Part shown: positions 40,442 through 47,997 of the stretch, in pieces
Layout: each line of letters starts with the position of its first letter
How positions within the stretch are numbered: position 1 is the stretch's first letter
Source: Streptomyces lasiicapitis
GTDB taxonomy: Bacteria; Actinomycetota; Actinomycetes; Streptomycetales; Streptomycetaceae
DNA length: 64,000 bases
Assembly: GCF_014646335.1 (NCBI RefSeq)
Contig: NZ_BMNG01000005.1
Location: 309,543-373,542 of the forward strand
Reading direction: 5' to 3'
Position numbers and translations under genes: made by a program
The notes under the pieces: generated by a model
What the model was told of the DNA's origin: nothing
What the model saw: only the letters and a program-made list of their open reading frames with translations
Database searches by the model: none

Positions 40442-41752
40442 TTGCATTCCCTGGACATCCGCGTCCCCGCGGTCCTGCTGCGGCTCGACCGCAATCCCTT
40501 TCCGCACGGAACGCTCGGCGCGGTGCGTTCCCTGGGCCGCGCGGGGGTCGAGGTCCACCTCGTGGCCGACGACGAGCACGGCCCGGTCGCCCGCTCCCGC
40601 CACCTGTACCGGCTGCACCCGCCACCACCCGCCACGGCCACGCCCAGCGAAGTCCGCGCGGCCCTGCTGCGGGTGTCCGCGCGCGTCGGCCGCCCGGCCG
40701 TCCTGATCCCCCTGGACGACGCGGGTGCCCTCGCCGTCGACGCCGTACGCGAGGCGCTCACCGACCGCTACCTGCTGCCCCCGCCCGCTCCGGGCCTGCC
40801 CGGCCTGCCCGACCGCCTCGCCGACAAGGCCACGCTGGCCGGACTCTGCGCCCGGTTCGGCGTGCCCCACCCGCCCACGATGACGCCCGCCTCCGCCGCC
40901 GAGGCGGCCGCCGCGGTCTCCGCCCTGGGCACCCCCGCGGTGGCGAAGTGGAGCCGCCCCTGGCTCCTGCCGCGCGACAGCGGCCTGCGCAGCGCCGTCC
41001 TCGTACGCTCCCCGCGCGAGGCCGCCGCCCTCCACGAACGCGCCCCCGACGCGGGCAGCCGCCTGCTCCTCCAGGCGTACGTCCCCGGCGGCCGGAACGC
41101 CGACTGGTTCGCGCACGGATACGTCGCCCGCGACGGCACGGTGCTCGGCGGCGGCACGGGCCGCAAACGCCGGGCCCGCCCCCGCACCGCAGGGCCGACC
41201 GCGGTCGGCGAGTGGGCACCCGACCCGCGGCTGTGGGCGCTGGCCCGCCGCCTGCTCACGGCACTCGACTACCGGGGCGTGTTCGACCTGGACTTCCGCC
41301 GCGACCCGCGCACGGACACGTACCACCTGCTCGACTTCAACCCCCGCCCCGGCGCCCAGTTCCGCCTGTTCGCGGACGGCGCGGGCACGGACGTGGTGCG
41401 CGCCGCGCACCTGGACCTGACGCACCGCCCGGTGCCCGCACCGGCCCCGCTGCCAGGCCGCACCTTCGTGGTCGAGCACCACGCACCACTGACCGCACTG
41501 CGCGCCAGGACCCATCGACGTACCCAACAACCACCCCTCGCCCCCGAGTTCGCCTGGCACGACCCCGACGACCCGGCCCCGGCCGCCGACCTGTGGCGGC
41601 GGTGGCGCGGGCACGTCCTGAAGCGCTCCGGCGCGCGGCTCGCCGTCGGCGTACAGAACACCCTGCTGACGCTGTCCACCAGGGCGCGGGAGACCTCCCC
41701 CGCCCTCCTCCCCGGCACGACGAACACGGAACGGGCGGTCACCGATGCATGA
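40442..41752 (+). CDS. ATP-grasp enzyme
   Basis: 436 residues from TTG 40442, with AAAGG upstream; no better start is seen. The N-terminal pre-ATP-grasp domain has LGAVRSLGRAGVEVHLVAD, and the ATP-grasp core has AVAKWSRPW, LLQAYVPGG and the metal-binding GVFDLDFRRDP, LLDFNPRPG. ATP-grasp enzymes join a carboxylate to an amine or thiol via an acyl phosphate. The substrate is not identifiable. It overlaps the FAD oxidoreductase by 8 bases, so the pair probably acts in one pathway. Confidence 0.85.
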   Translation: MHSLDIRVPAVLLRLDRNPFPHGTLGAVRSLGRAGVEVHLVADDEHGPVARSRHLYRLHPPPPATATPSEVRAALLRVSARVGRPAVLIPLDDAGALAVDAVREALTDRYLLPPPAPGLPGLPDRLADKATLAGLCARFGVPHPPTMTPASAAEAAAAVSALGTPAVAKWSRPWLLPRDSGLRSAVLVRSPREAAALHERAPDAGSRLLLQAYVPGGRNADWFAHGYVARDGTVLGGGTGRKRRARPRTAGPTAVGEWAPDPRLWALARRLLTALDYRGVFDLDFRRDPRTDTYHLLDFNPRPGAQFRLFADGAGTDVVRAAHLDLTHRPVPAPAPLPGRTFVVEHHAPLTALRARTHRRTQQPPLAPEFAWHDPDDPAPAADLWRRWRGHVLKRSGARLAVGVQNTLLTLSTRARETSPALLPGTTNTERAVTDA

Positions 41753-43073
41753 CCTGCTGATCGTGGGGGCGGGCCCCTACGGCCTGTCGATCGCCGCGCA
41801 CGCCGCCGCGGCCGGCCTCGGCGTACGCGTCTTCGGCCGCCCCATGGCCTCCTGGCGCGATCACATGCCGCGCGGCATGTTCCTCAAGTCGGAGCCGTGG
41901 GCGTCCGACCTCTCCGACCCCGGCGGGCGGTTCGGCCTGGCCGCGTACTGCGCCCGCGAGGGGCTGCCTGCCGAGCACGGGGTGCCACTGCCCGTCGAGC
42001 ACTTCGCCGCGTACGGCCTGTGGTTCGCCGCGCGCGCCGCCCCGCCGGTCGACGAGCGCCTGATCCGTTCCGTGCGCCCCGCGCCGGACGGCTTCGCCGT
42101 CACGACCGCCGACGGCGAGACCTTCCACGGCCGCACGGTGGCACTCGCCGTCGGCGTCCTGCCGTTCGCGGAAATCCCCGTGGTGGTACGTGACTTGGGC
42201 CCCGCCCACGTCTCGCACAGCAGCGACCACGCCGACCTGCGCCCTCTGCGCGACAAGGACGTCACCGTGCTCGGCGCGGGCCAGGCCGCCCTGGAGACCG
42301 CCGCACTCCTCGCCGAACAGGGCACCCGCGTACGCGTCCTGGCACGCGCCCCACACGTGCGCTGGAACACCCTGCCGCCCGCCTGGCAGCGCCCCTGGTG
42401 GCAGTCGGCCCGCGCCCCGCACAGCGGCCTCGGCTGCGGCTGGCGCAACTGGTTCTACGCCGAGCGCCCCGGCCTCTTCCACCGCCTCCCGGAACCGGTG
42501 CGCGCCCGGGTCTGCGCGACGGCCCTCGGCCCGGCGGGGGCGTGGTGGGTGCGGGACCGCGTAGAGGGCGGGGCGGGTGGGGCAGAGGGACCCGTAGGGG
42601 TCGAGATCGTCACCGGGCACCGGATCGTGGCGGCCCGGCTCACCGACGGCCGGGTGCGGCTGACCGCCCACGGCCCGGACACCACCTCGGTCTTCGAGAC
42701 GGACCACGTCCTCGCGGCCACCGGCTTCCGCGCCGAGGCCCACCGGATCGACGTACTCGCACCGGATGTACGGGACCGGCTGCGCACGCTGCCCGACGGG
42801 TCCCCTTACGTGGGCGGCGGGTTCGAGACCTCCTGGCCCGGCCTGTTCGTCGCCGGTTTGCCGACCGCGTCGAGCTTCGGGCCCGCGATGCGCTTCGTGC
42901 AGGGCGCGGGGTTCACGGCGGAGCGGCTGGTGGGCGGGGTGCGGCGGCGTGTGCGGCGGCAGGGGCGTGAGGCGGGGCAGGTGCGGCGGGCGGACGCTGT
43001 CCCGTCCGCCCGCCTGTCCGCTCACTCGGCCGACGGGCAGGCGCCGCACGACAGCGGGACGCCCACGCACTGA
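41745..43073 (+). CDS. FAD-dependent oxidoreductase/monooxygenase
   Basis: 442 residues. A FAD-binding Rossmann motif LIVGAGPYGLSIAAHAA opens the protein, a second nucleotide motif VTVLGAGQAALETAALLAEQ follows near residue 170, and the end has GLFVAGLPTASSFGPA. The architecture is that of flavin monooxygenases and N-hydroxylases. Overlap with the ATP-grasp gene suggests they modify one substrate, perhaps a polymer substituent or a small molecule. A 12-bp hairpin follows 20 bases after the stop. Confidence 0.85.
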   Translation: MHDLLIVGAGPYGLSIAAHAAAAGLGVRVFGRPMASWRDHMPRGMFLKSEPWASDLSDPGGRFGLAAYCAREGLPAEHGVPLPVEHFAAYGLWFAARAAPPVDERLIRSVRPAPDGFAVTTADGETFHGRTVALAVGVLPFAEIPVVVRDLGPAHVSHSSDHADLRPLRDKDVTVLGAGQAALETAALLAEQGTRVRVLARAPHVRWNTLPPAWQRPWWQSARAPHSGLGCGWRNWFYAERPGLFHRLPEPVRARVCATALGPAGAWWVRDRVEGGAGGAEGPVGVEIVTGHRIVAARLTDGRVRLTAHGPDTTSVFETDHVLAATGFRAEAHRIDVLAPDVRDRLRTLPDGSPYVGGGFETSWPGLFVAGLPTASSFGPAMRFVQGAGFTAERLVGGVRRRVRRQGREAGQVRRADAVPSARLSAHSADGQAPHDSGTPTH

Positions 43074-43093
43074 GCCGGGCCCTCACACACTGA

Positions 43094-43121
43094 CGGGGCG
43101 GGCCGCCACCGGCCCGCCCCG
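43094..43121 (+). terminator. Terminator after the FAD oxidoreductase
   Basis: A perfect 12-bp GC inverted repeat (43094-43105 and 43110-43121) with a 4-base loop, between convergent genes. Confidence 0.8.
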
Positions 43122-43196
43122 CCTCTTCCTCACCTGCGTTGCGTTCTTGCTGTTGTCCGTCACCAGCGCTTGCTCAGCAGGCGCGCGTGGCTTCCT

Positions 43197-44435
43197 TCAG
43201 GAGGCGCGGCGACCGCGCCGGTAGAGCAGTGCCCCGCCGAGCAGCAGTCCGGCACCGGCGCCCGCGGCCCCGAGGACGTTCTCCTCCATGCCGGTCGCGG
43301 CGAGCTGCTTCCCCTCGACCGCTTCGGGAGCCGCAGCGCGGGCCGCGGGCCTGGCGGTCGCGGAGGCCTTGAGGAACTCCGACGCCCTGGGCACGGTGCG
43401 CGGCGCCTGAGGCTGCTCGGGCGGCGTGACGTGCTTGACCGGAGGCCGCACCGGGTTCTCGTGCGGCACGGGCTTGTTCGGCTCGTGCGGCGTACGCGGC
43501 TCGGGAGCCGGGTCGTCGCACTTGTTGCCGAGGGCCCCCGCGAGGGCTGCGACCACGCCCCCGGAGTTGCCGCACGCGTCGACCGGCACGTCGAGCGGGG
43601 TCTTCAGGAGGTTGCCGGCCAGCACACCCGGCGCGTGGAGCACGTCGCCGGCGGCGAGGGCGCCACCGTCGTCGTCGTGCGAACCGTGGTGCGGGGTCGC
43701 CGGCTTGGTGGCGGGCTTGTGGGCGGGCGCGGGCGCGGGCTTGACCGCGGGCGCGGGCTTGGGCGCGGGCTTGGGCGCGGCCGCGCGCTCCGGGGCGGGC
43801 TCCGGCTTGGGCTTCGGCTTCGCCTCCGGGGCGGGGGCGGGGGCGGGCTTGGGGGCCGGGGCCGGCTTCGACACCGCCGCGTGCTTCGGGGCCGGGGCGG
43901 GCTTCGCGGCCGCGTGCTTGGGTGCGGCCGCGTGCTTCGGCGCGGACTTCGCCTTCGGCTTCGCCTTGTGGGCGGGCGCGGGCTTGGCGGCGGGTGCGGG
44001 CTTCGACGCCGCCGCACGCTCCGGGGCGGGCTCCGGCTCGGGGGCGGGCGCGGGCTTCGGGGCGGGGGCGGGCTTGGGCGCGGCCACACGCTCCGGCTTC
44101 GGCGCCGGGGCGGGCATCGGGGCCGGCGCGGGCTTTGCCACGGGCGCGGGCTTCGGCGCCGCCGCGCGTTCCGGGGCGGGCTCGTCGGACGACGCGGAGG
44201 AGGTCGCGCACGAGTTGCCGAACGACGGGCTGAGGGCGGCCGCCCCGTTCACGGAGTTGCCGCAGGCGTTGACCGGCACCTCCAGCGGTGCCTGCACATT
44301 GTTGCCCGACAAGAAGCCGGGCGAGCCCGTGGCCTGTCCGTGCGCATCGGCGGCGAGCGCGGTCTGGCCGGGCAGGGACAGGATGCTCGTGGCGGCCGCC
44401 GCCGAGAGCACCCCTTTGGTTAGGGCCTGTCGCAA
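43197..44435 (-). CDS. Long cell-wall-anchored chaplin (LAATG)
   Basis: About 412 residues from TTG 44435, chosen because GAGGAAG lies upstream and the start RQALTKGVLSAAAAT matches known long chaplins. Order: signal peptide, chaplin domain 1 (about 36-76, two Cys), a Pro/Ala/Lys spacer of some 188 residues, chaplin domain 2 (about 265-306, two Cys), linker, sorting signal LAATG (about 377) and a membrane segment followed by RRGRR. Class E sortase should anchor it to peptidoglycan. Domain 2 deviates from consensus (GGVVAALAGALGN). The spacer is far longer than in the S. coelicolor ChpA-C that I recall. Confidence 0.93.
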   Translation of the reverse strand: MRQALTKGVLSAAAATSILSLPGQTALAADAHGQATGSPGFLSGNNVQAPLEVPVNACGNSVNGAAALSPSFGNSCATSSASSDEPAPERAAAPKPAPVAKPAPAPMPAPAPKPERVAAPKPAPAPKPAPAPEPEPAPERAAASKPAPAAKPAPAHKAKPKAKSAPKHAAAPKHAAAKPAPAPKHAAVSKPAPAPKPAPAPAPEAKPKPKPEPAPERAAAPKPAPKPAPAVKPAPAPAHKPATKPATPHHGSHDDDGGALAAGDVLHAPGVLAGNLLKTPLDVPVDACGNSGGVVAALAGALGNKCDDPAPEPRTPHEPNKPVPHENPVRPPVKHVTPPEQPQAPRTVPRASEFLKASATARPAARAAAPEAVEGKQLAATGMEENVLGAAGAGAGLLLGGALLYRRGRRAS

Positions 44436-44533
44436 TCTACTGGTCTTCCTCGTGAGCGAAGGGAGAGCCGGCCTTGGGGCCCGGGGGCCTGCCAAGGCCG
44501 GCGGAGACACGGCCTGGTGGCCGAGTCGCTACG

Positions 44534-44767
44534 TCAGTCGTTGACGCAGGAGTTGCCGAACGTCGGGTTCAGCAGCGCGATGATGTCGATGGTGTTGCCG
44601 CACACGTTGACGGGAACGTGGACGGGAACCTGAATGAGGTTGCCGGAGAGGACGCCCGGGGAGTGGGCGGCCGCACCCTTGGCATCCGCGTCGGCGAATG
44701 CCGGGGCCCCGAAGCTCAGTGCCAGGACGGCACCGGCAATGACGGTTGCGCTCTTCTTGAGCTTCAC
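44534..44767 (-). CDS. Short chaplin with two cysteines
   Basis: 77 residues from GTG 44767, with AGAAGGGAAAA upstream. A signal peptide (about 1-25) precedes one chaplin domain: HSPGVLSGNLIQVPV, then NVCGNTIDIIALLNPTFGN and SCVND. It is 98 bases upstream of the long chaplin on the same strand, so the two may be co-transcribed, like the adjacent chaplins of S. coelicolor. It is secreted to the hyphal surface. Confidence 0.95.
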   Translation of the reverse strand: MKLKKSATVIAGAVLALSFGAPAFADADAKGAAAHSPGVLSGNLIQVPVHVPVNVCGNTIDIIALLNPTFGNSCVND

Positions 44768-44960
44768 AGCTTTTCCCTTCTGTCGGGTCGCGCCTAAACG
44801 GCGGTGGGAGCCGGGCGGGCAGCATCTTCACCCGCACCGCGACCTGAGTCCTGAACAACGATCGATAAGACCGGAAGAAACCGGCATGCCCCCGGCATTC
44901 GTAAGTTCACTCGAATGCTTTCTACATATTTATTGGGCGCCGAATCGGGAGCCCGACCGG

Positions 44961-44992
44961 GACGGCCGAATAACGCTGGAATAGCGGCCGTC
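44961..44992 (-). terminator. Second hairpin downstream of the minus-strand rodlin
   Basis: An imperfect inverted repeat (arms GACGGCCG at 44961-44968 and its complement at 44985-44992) in tandem with the hairpin at 45013-45048. The gap 44768-45072 has no gene. Confidence 0.45.
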
Positions 44993-45012
44993 CGGCGGCT
45001 GGTAAAGCCGCG

Positions 45013-45048
45013 CGGGCCGCCCCGGCTCGAAGGAGTCGGGGCGGCCCG
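45013..45048 (-). terminator. Terminator after the minus-strand rodlin
   Basis: A perfect 12-bp inverted repeat (45013-45024 and 45037-45048) with a 12-base loop, 24 bases past the rodlin stop on the minus strand. Confidence 0.75.
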
Positions 45049-45072
45049 GACGGTCGCTGCTGCGGCGGAGAA

Positions 45073-45483
45073 TCAGCCGTTGTGCTCGCCGTTGCCGGAC
45101 AGCACCGGGATGTCGCTGAGGATGTGCGACAGCGGCTCGTCGCCCTTGGCCTGCGTGGAGTTCTCGGTGCACTGCTGGTTCTGCGGCGCCGAGAGGATCG
45201 GGATGTCCTGGACCGCGATCGGAACAAGGCCGACGAGGGAGCCGACGTTCGCCTTGAGCGGCAGGCCGACACACGGCTTGTTGAGGGATCCCTGGACGAG
45301 GGACAGCTGCGGGCTCATGTTGCCCTTGGTGGCGGAGTTGCCGAACGCCTGCTTGGCGCCGTTACCGCTCGCCGACTGGGTACCACCGTCGTCGCCGATG
45401 GCCATCGCGGCAGGAGCGGCGGTGGCTGACATACCGACGACAGAGACTGCGACCGCAGCCGCTGCCATTGCCTTCTTGAGCAT
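45073..45483 (-). CDS. Rodlin (aerial hypha rodlet protein) 1
   Basis: 136 residues from ATG, with AAAAGGAAC upstream. A signal peptide ([20 protein letters not shown], cleaved near AMA) precedes the mature rodlin with [23 protein letters not shown], then [20 protein letters not shown]. The two cysteines are conserved. Rodlins align chaplin fibrils into the rodlet layer on aerial hyphae and spores. It is divergent from rodlin 2 and separated by 317 bases holding two similar promoters. Confidence 0.95.
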   Translation of the reverse strand: MLKKAMAAAAVAVSVVGMSATAAPAAMAIGDDGGTQSASGNGAKQAFGNSATKGNMSPQLSLVQGSLNKPCVGLPLKANVGSLVGLVPIAVQDIPILSAPQNQQCTENSTQAKGDEPLSHILSDIPVLSGNGEHNG

Positions 45484-45528
45484 TTGCTGTTCCTTTTCTG
45501 GGCAGACGCACAGGTTACTGCGGGCTGC

Positions 45529-45556
45529 TCAACTCACCTTCGGACGTTTGGTTCCG
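45529..45556 (-). promoter_or_regulatory. BldN-like promoter of rodlin 1
   Basis: On the minus strand: CGGAAC (45556-45551), 16 bases, AGTTGA (45534-45529). Each hexamer is 5/6 to the BldN consensus. The start codon is 45 bases downstream. Confidence 0.65.
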
Positions 45557-45727
45557 CTCATTCACTCCATCGGATCTTTTCGTCGACCCGGCGGCACCCC
45601 GACGCATTCATGGAATGCCGACGCGCACCGTCACGCGGAACGATCGGATTATCCGCACATCACCGCGTATGAAGAGACCGAAAGGGGTCTCTGACACGCC
45701 CGCAAATGGGCCATCGGAGTGAACGGA

Positions 45728-45755
45728 AGGAACCCCGCACCGTAAGCACAGTTGC
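45728..45755 (+). promoter_or_regulatory. BldN-like promoter of rodlin 2
   Basis: AGGAAC (45728-45733), 16 bases, AGTTGC (45750-45755). Both hexamers resemble those of rodlins 1 and 3, at the same spacing, 45 bases before the start codon. Confidence 0.55.
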
Positions 45756-45800
45756 TCAGGGTGCTCCAGGGACGGGGTTCATATCCAGAAGGGAAATGCT

Positions 45801-46211
45801 GTGCTCAAGAAGGTTATGGCCGCGGCCGCGGTTTCGGCTTCCGTCGTCGGCGCGTCGGCTGCCGCGGCGCCCACGGCTTCCGCCATCGGCAACGACAGCG
45901 GCACCCAGACGGCGAGCGGCAACGCCGCCATGCAGTCGTACGGAAACTCCGCCACGTACGGAAACATGAGCCCGCAGATGGCGCTCATCCAGGGGTCCTT
46001 CAACAAGCCCTGTATCGCGCTGCCCGCCAAGGCGAACGTCGGCTCCCTCGTGGGCCTCGTGCCGATCGCGGTCCAGGACATCCCGATCCTGTCGGCGCCG
46101 CAGAACCAGCAGTGCACCGAGAACTCCACGCAGGCCAAGGGCGACGAGCCGCTGTCGCACCTGCTCGAGGACGTGCCGGTGCTGTCCGGCAACGGCGTCA
46201 AGAACCACTGA
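45801..46211 (+). CDS. Rodlin 2
   Basis: 136 residues from GTG with AGAAGGGAAA upstream. The signal peptide and mature rodlin motifs match rodlin 1: [55 protein letters not shown]. It differs mostly in the first third of the mature part. It is divergent from rodlin 1 and followed by a strong terminator, then rodlin 3 on the same strand. Confidence 0.95.
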   Translation: MLKKVMAAAAVSASVVGASAAAAPTASAIGNDSGTQTASGNAAMQSYGNSATYGNMSPQMALIQGSFNKPCIALPAKANVGSLVGLVPIAVQDIPILSAPQNQQCTENSTQAKGDEPLSHLLEDVPVLSGNGVKNH

Positions 46212-46225
46212 CACCGGCATCCAGC

Positions 46226-46264
46226 CAGCGGGCCGCCACCTCTCCTCGGCGGCCCGCTGTTTTC
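46226..46264 (+). terminator. Rho-independent terminator after rodlin 2
   Basis: A perfect 12-bp inverted repeat (46226-46237 and 46248-46259) with a 10-base loop and a T-run directly after. Confidence 0.9.
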
Positions 46265-46345
46265 TTGGAATCTTGGAATCTTGAAATAAGGGCCGCTTTT
46301 CCGCTTCTGGGTTCAGCACATTAATCCGCTGACCGAGCTAATAGC

Positions 46346-46373
46346 CGAAACCACAGTTCTGTCGATCAGTTGG
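46346..46373 (+). promoter_or_regulatory. BldN-like promoter of rodlin 3
   Basis: CGAAAC (46346-46351), 16 bases, AGTTGG (46368-46373). It is 50 bases before the start codon, similar to rodlins 1 and 2. Confidence 0.6.
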
Positions 46374-46423
46374 TCACCATGCGGCTCCGCAACGGAGCCT
46401 GTCTCCGAAGGGAAAGCATCACC

Positions 46424-46831
46424 ATGAAGAAGATGTTGGCAACGGCCGCGATCGCCGCATCCGCAGCCGGAATGACCGCCGTCACCGTCGCCCCGGCCAT
46501 GGCCATCGGCGATGACACGGGCACGACGTCCATCAGCGGCAACGGCGCGGAGCAGACGTTCGGCAACTCCGTCACGCACGGCAACATGAGCCCGCAGATG
46601 TCGCTCGTCCAGGGCTCCCTGAACAAGCCCTGCATCGGCCTGCCCGCCAAGCTCAACGCCGGCTCCCTCGTGGGTCTCGTGCCGATCGCGGTCCAGGACA
46701 TCAACGTCCTGTCGGCCCCGCAGAACCAGCAGTGCACCGAGAACTCCACGCAGGCCAAGGGCGACGAGCCGCTGTCGCACATCCTCAGCGACATCCCGAT
46801 CCTCTCGGGCAACGGCGCGGGCAACCACTGA
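46424..46831 (+). CDS. Rodlin 3
   Basis: 135 residues from ATG 46424 with GAAGGGAAA upstream. Signal peptide (MKKMLATAAIAASAAGMTAV, cleaved near AMA), then [35 protein letters not shown] and [20 protein letters not shown]. Its middle and end are closest to rodlin 1. S. coelicolor has a divergent pair only (rdlA, rdlB), so this is an extra copy, probably by duplication. It has its own promoter and terminator. Confidence 0.94.
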   Translation: MKKMLATAAIAASAAGMTAVTVAPAMAIGDDTGTTSISGNGAEQTFGNSVTHGNMSPQMSLVQGSLNKPCIGLPAKLNAGSLVGLVPIAVQDINVLSAPQNQQCTENSTQAKGDEPLSHILSDIPILSGNGAGNH

Positions 46832-46875
46832 CCGACGCGGGGGCCCCTCCCACGCCCCCGCAGGCACCGCGCACC

Positions 46876-46908
46876 AGGTGGCCGCCACGACGTCCGTGGC
46901 GGCCACCT
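46876..46908 (+). terminator. Terminator after rodlin 3
   Basis: A perfect 14-bp inverted repeat (46876-46889 and 46895-46908) with a 5-base loop. The rest of the gap to 47210 shows no gene. Confidence 0.8.
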
Positions 46909-47210
46909 CGCGTTGTGCGGCAGCCAACTCGCTCAGTGAGGCGGTCGTCCCCCGTTTCGCGGCGGCGACTCGCGGTACGGTGACGAGTACTCCGTGGATA
47001 CCTCCACCAACGTGCAGACATCATCTTGATGCCGGTGTTCGGCGACGACACGTAAGAGGAGAGAGAACCCTTCGCCAGCGGAAGTTCCCGGCCCTGTGCG
47101 GCCGTTGACTCACACTCCGCTGGGCGGTTCGTTGCCTGATCGGCGTACGCGGCTCTCAACTGCGGTCGTTCCGCGAGGTCTTCCACTGGGGAAGGTGCGG
47201 TGCGACCGCC

Positions 47211-47951
47211 ATGCCCGAGATGCCGCGCGAGGAACGCCTCGCGGCCGCCTTCGTCGAACTCGCCAACACCCTGGTGCGCGACTTCGACGTGATCGGATTC
47301 CTCCACACACTCACCGACCACTGTGTGGACCTGCTGGACGTGGCCGCGGCCGGAGTGCTGCTCGGCATCCCGCAGGGCCAGGTCGTGGAGGCCGCCGCCT
47401 CCGACGAACGCACCTGCGCGCTCGAGCTGGCCGGCGTCGAATGGGACGAGGGCCCCTGCCGGGACTGCTTCCACACCCGCGCCCCCATCGCCGACGTCCG
47501 CCTGGACACCCTGGGCGCCCGCACCCGATGGCCCCACTTCGCCCCGCATGCCCTGCAGTTGGGCTACACCTCGGTGGTCGCGGCACCGCTGCGCTGGCAG
47601 GACCAGGTGATCGGCGCGCTCAATCTCTTCCGCGACCGGCTCGGCCCCCTCGACGGCGGCCAACTGCGCCTGGCCCAGGCGTTTGCGGACACCGCCACCA
47701 TCGGCATCCTCCAACAACGCGCGGTGCACGAGCAGATGACCGTGATCTCACAGTTGCAGCACGCGCTGGACTCACGGGTCATCATCGAACAGGCCAAGGG
47801 ATACCTCGCCCACCGCCGGCACACCACCGTGGACGAGGCGTTCACCCGCATGCGCGGCCATGCCCGCAAGGACGGGTTCAAACTCACCGACGTGGCCCGC
47901 CAGGTCCTGAACGGCACCGCGGCGACCCGCCTGCTGGATACCGACTTATGA
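47211..47951 (+). CDS. GAF-ANTAR transcription antitermination regulator
   Basis: 246 residues from ATG 47211 (ATG 47220 is an alternative). A GAF domain (about 15-170; DEGPCRDCFHTRAPIADV, SVVAAPLRWQDQVIGALNLF) precedes an ANTAR domain (about 185-235; VIIEQAKGYLAHRRHTTVDE, MRGHARKDGFKLTDVARQV). It should bind nascent RNA hairpins and allow read-through when the GAF domain is in the right state. It is followed by a related but shortened gene. Confidence 0.88.
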   Translation: MPEMPREERLAAAFVELANTLVRDFDVIGFLHTLTDHCVDLLDVAAAGVLLGIPQGQVVEAAASDERTCALELAGVEWDEGPCRDCFHTRAPIADVRLDTLGARTRWPHFAPHALQLGYTSVVAAPLRWQDQVIGALNLFRDRLGPLDGGQLRLAQAFADTATIGILQQRAVHEQMTVISQLQHALDSRVIIEQAKGYLAHRRHTTVDEAFTRMRGHARKDGFKLTDVARQVLNGTAATRLLDTDL

Positions 47952-47997
47952 ACCCGCCGCCGGCCCGGCCAGCCCCGGCGGCAGGACCGGCGAACTC

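Noticed and set aside
43700..44170. Dense short repeats that could look like a CRISPR array
   Set aside because: They encode an in-frame Pro-Ala-Lys spacer in the long chaplin; there are no regular spacers or cas genes.
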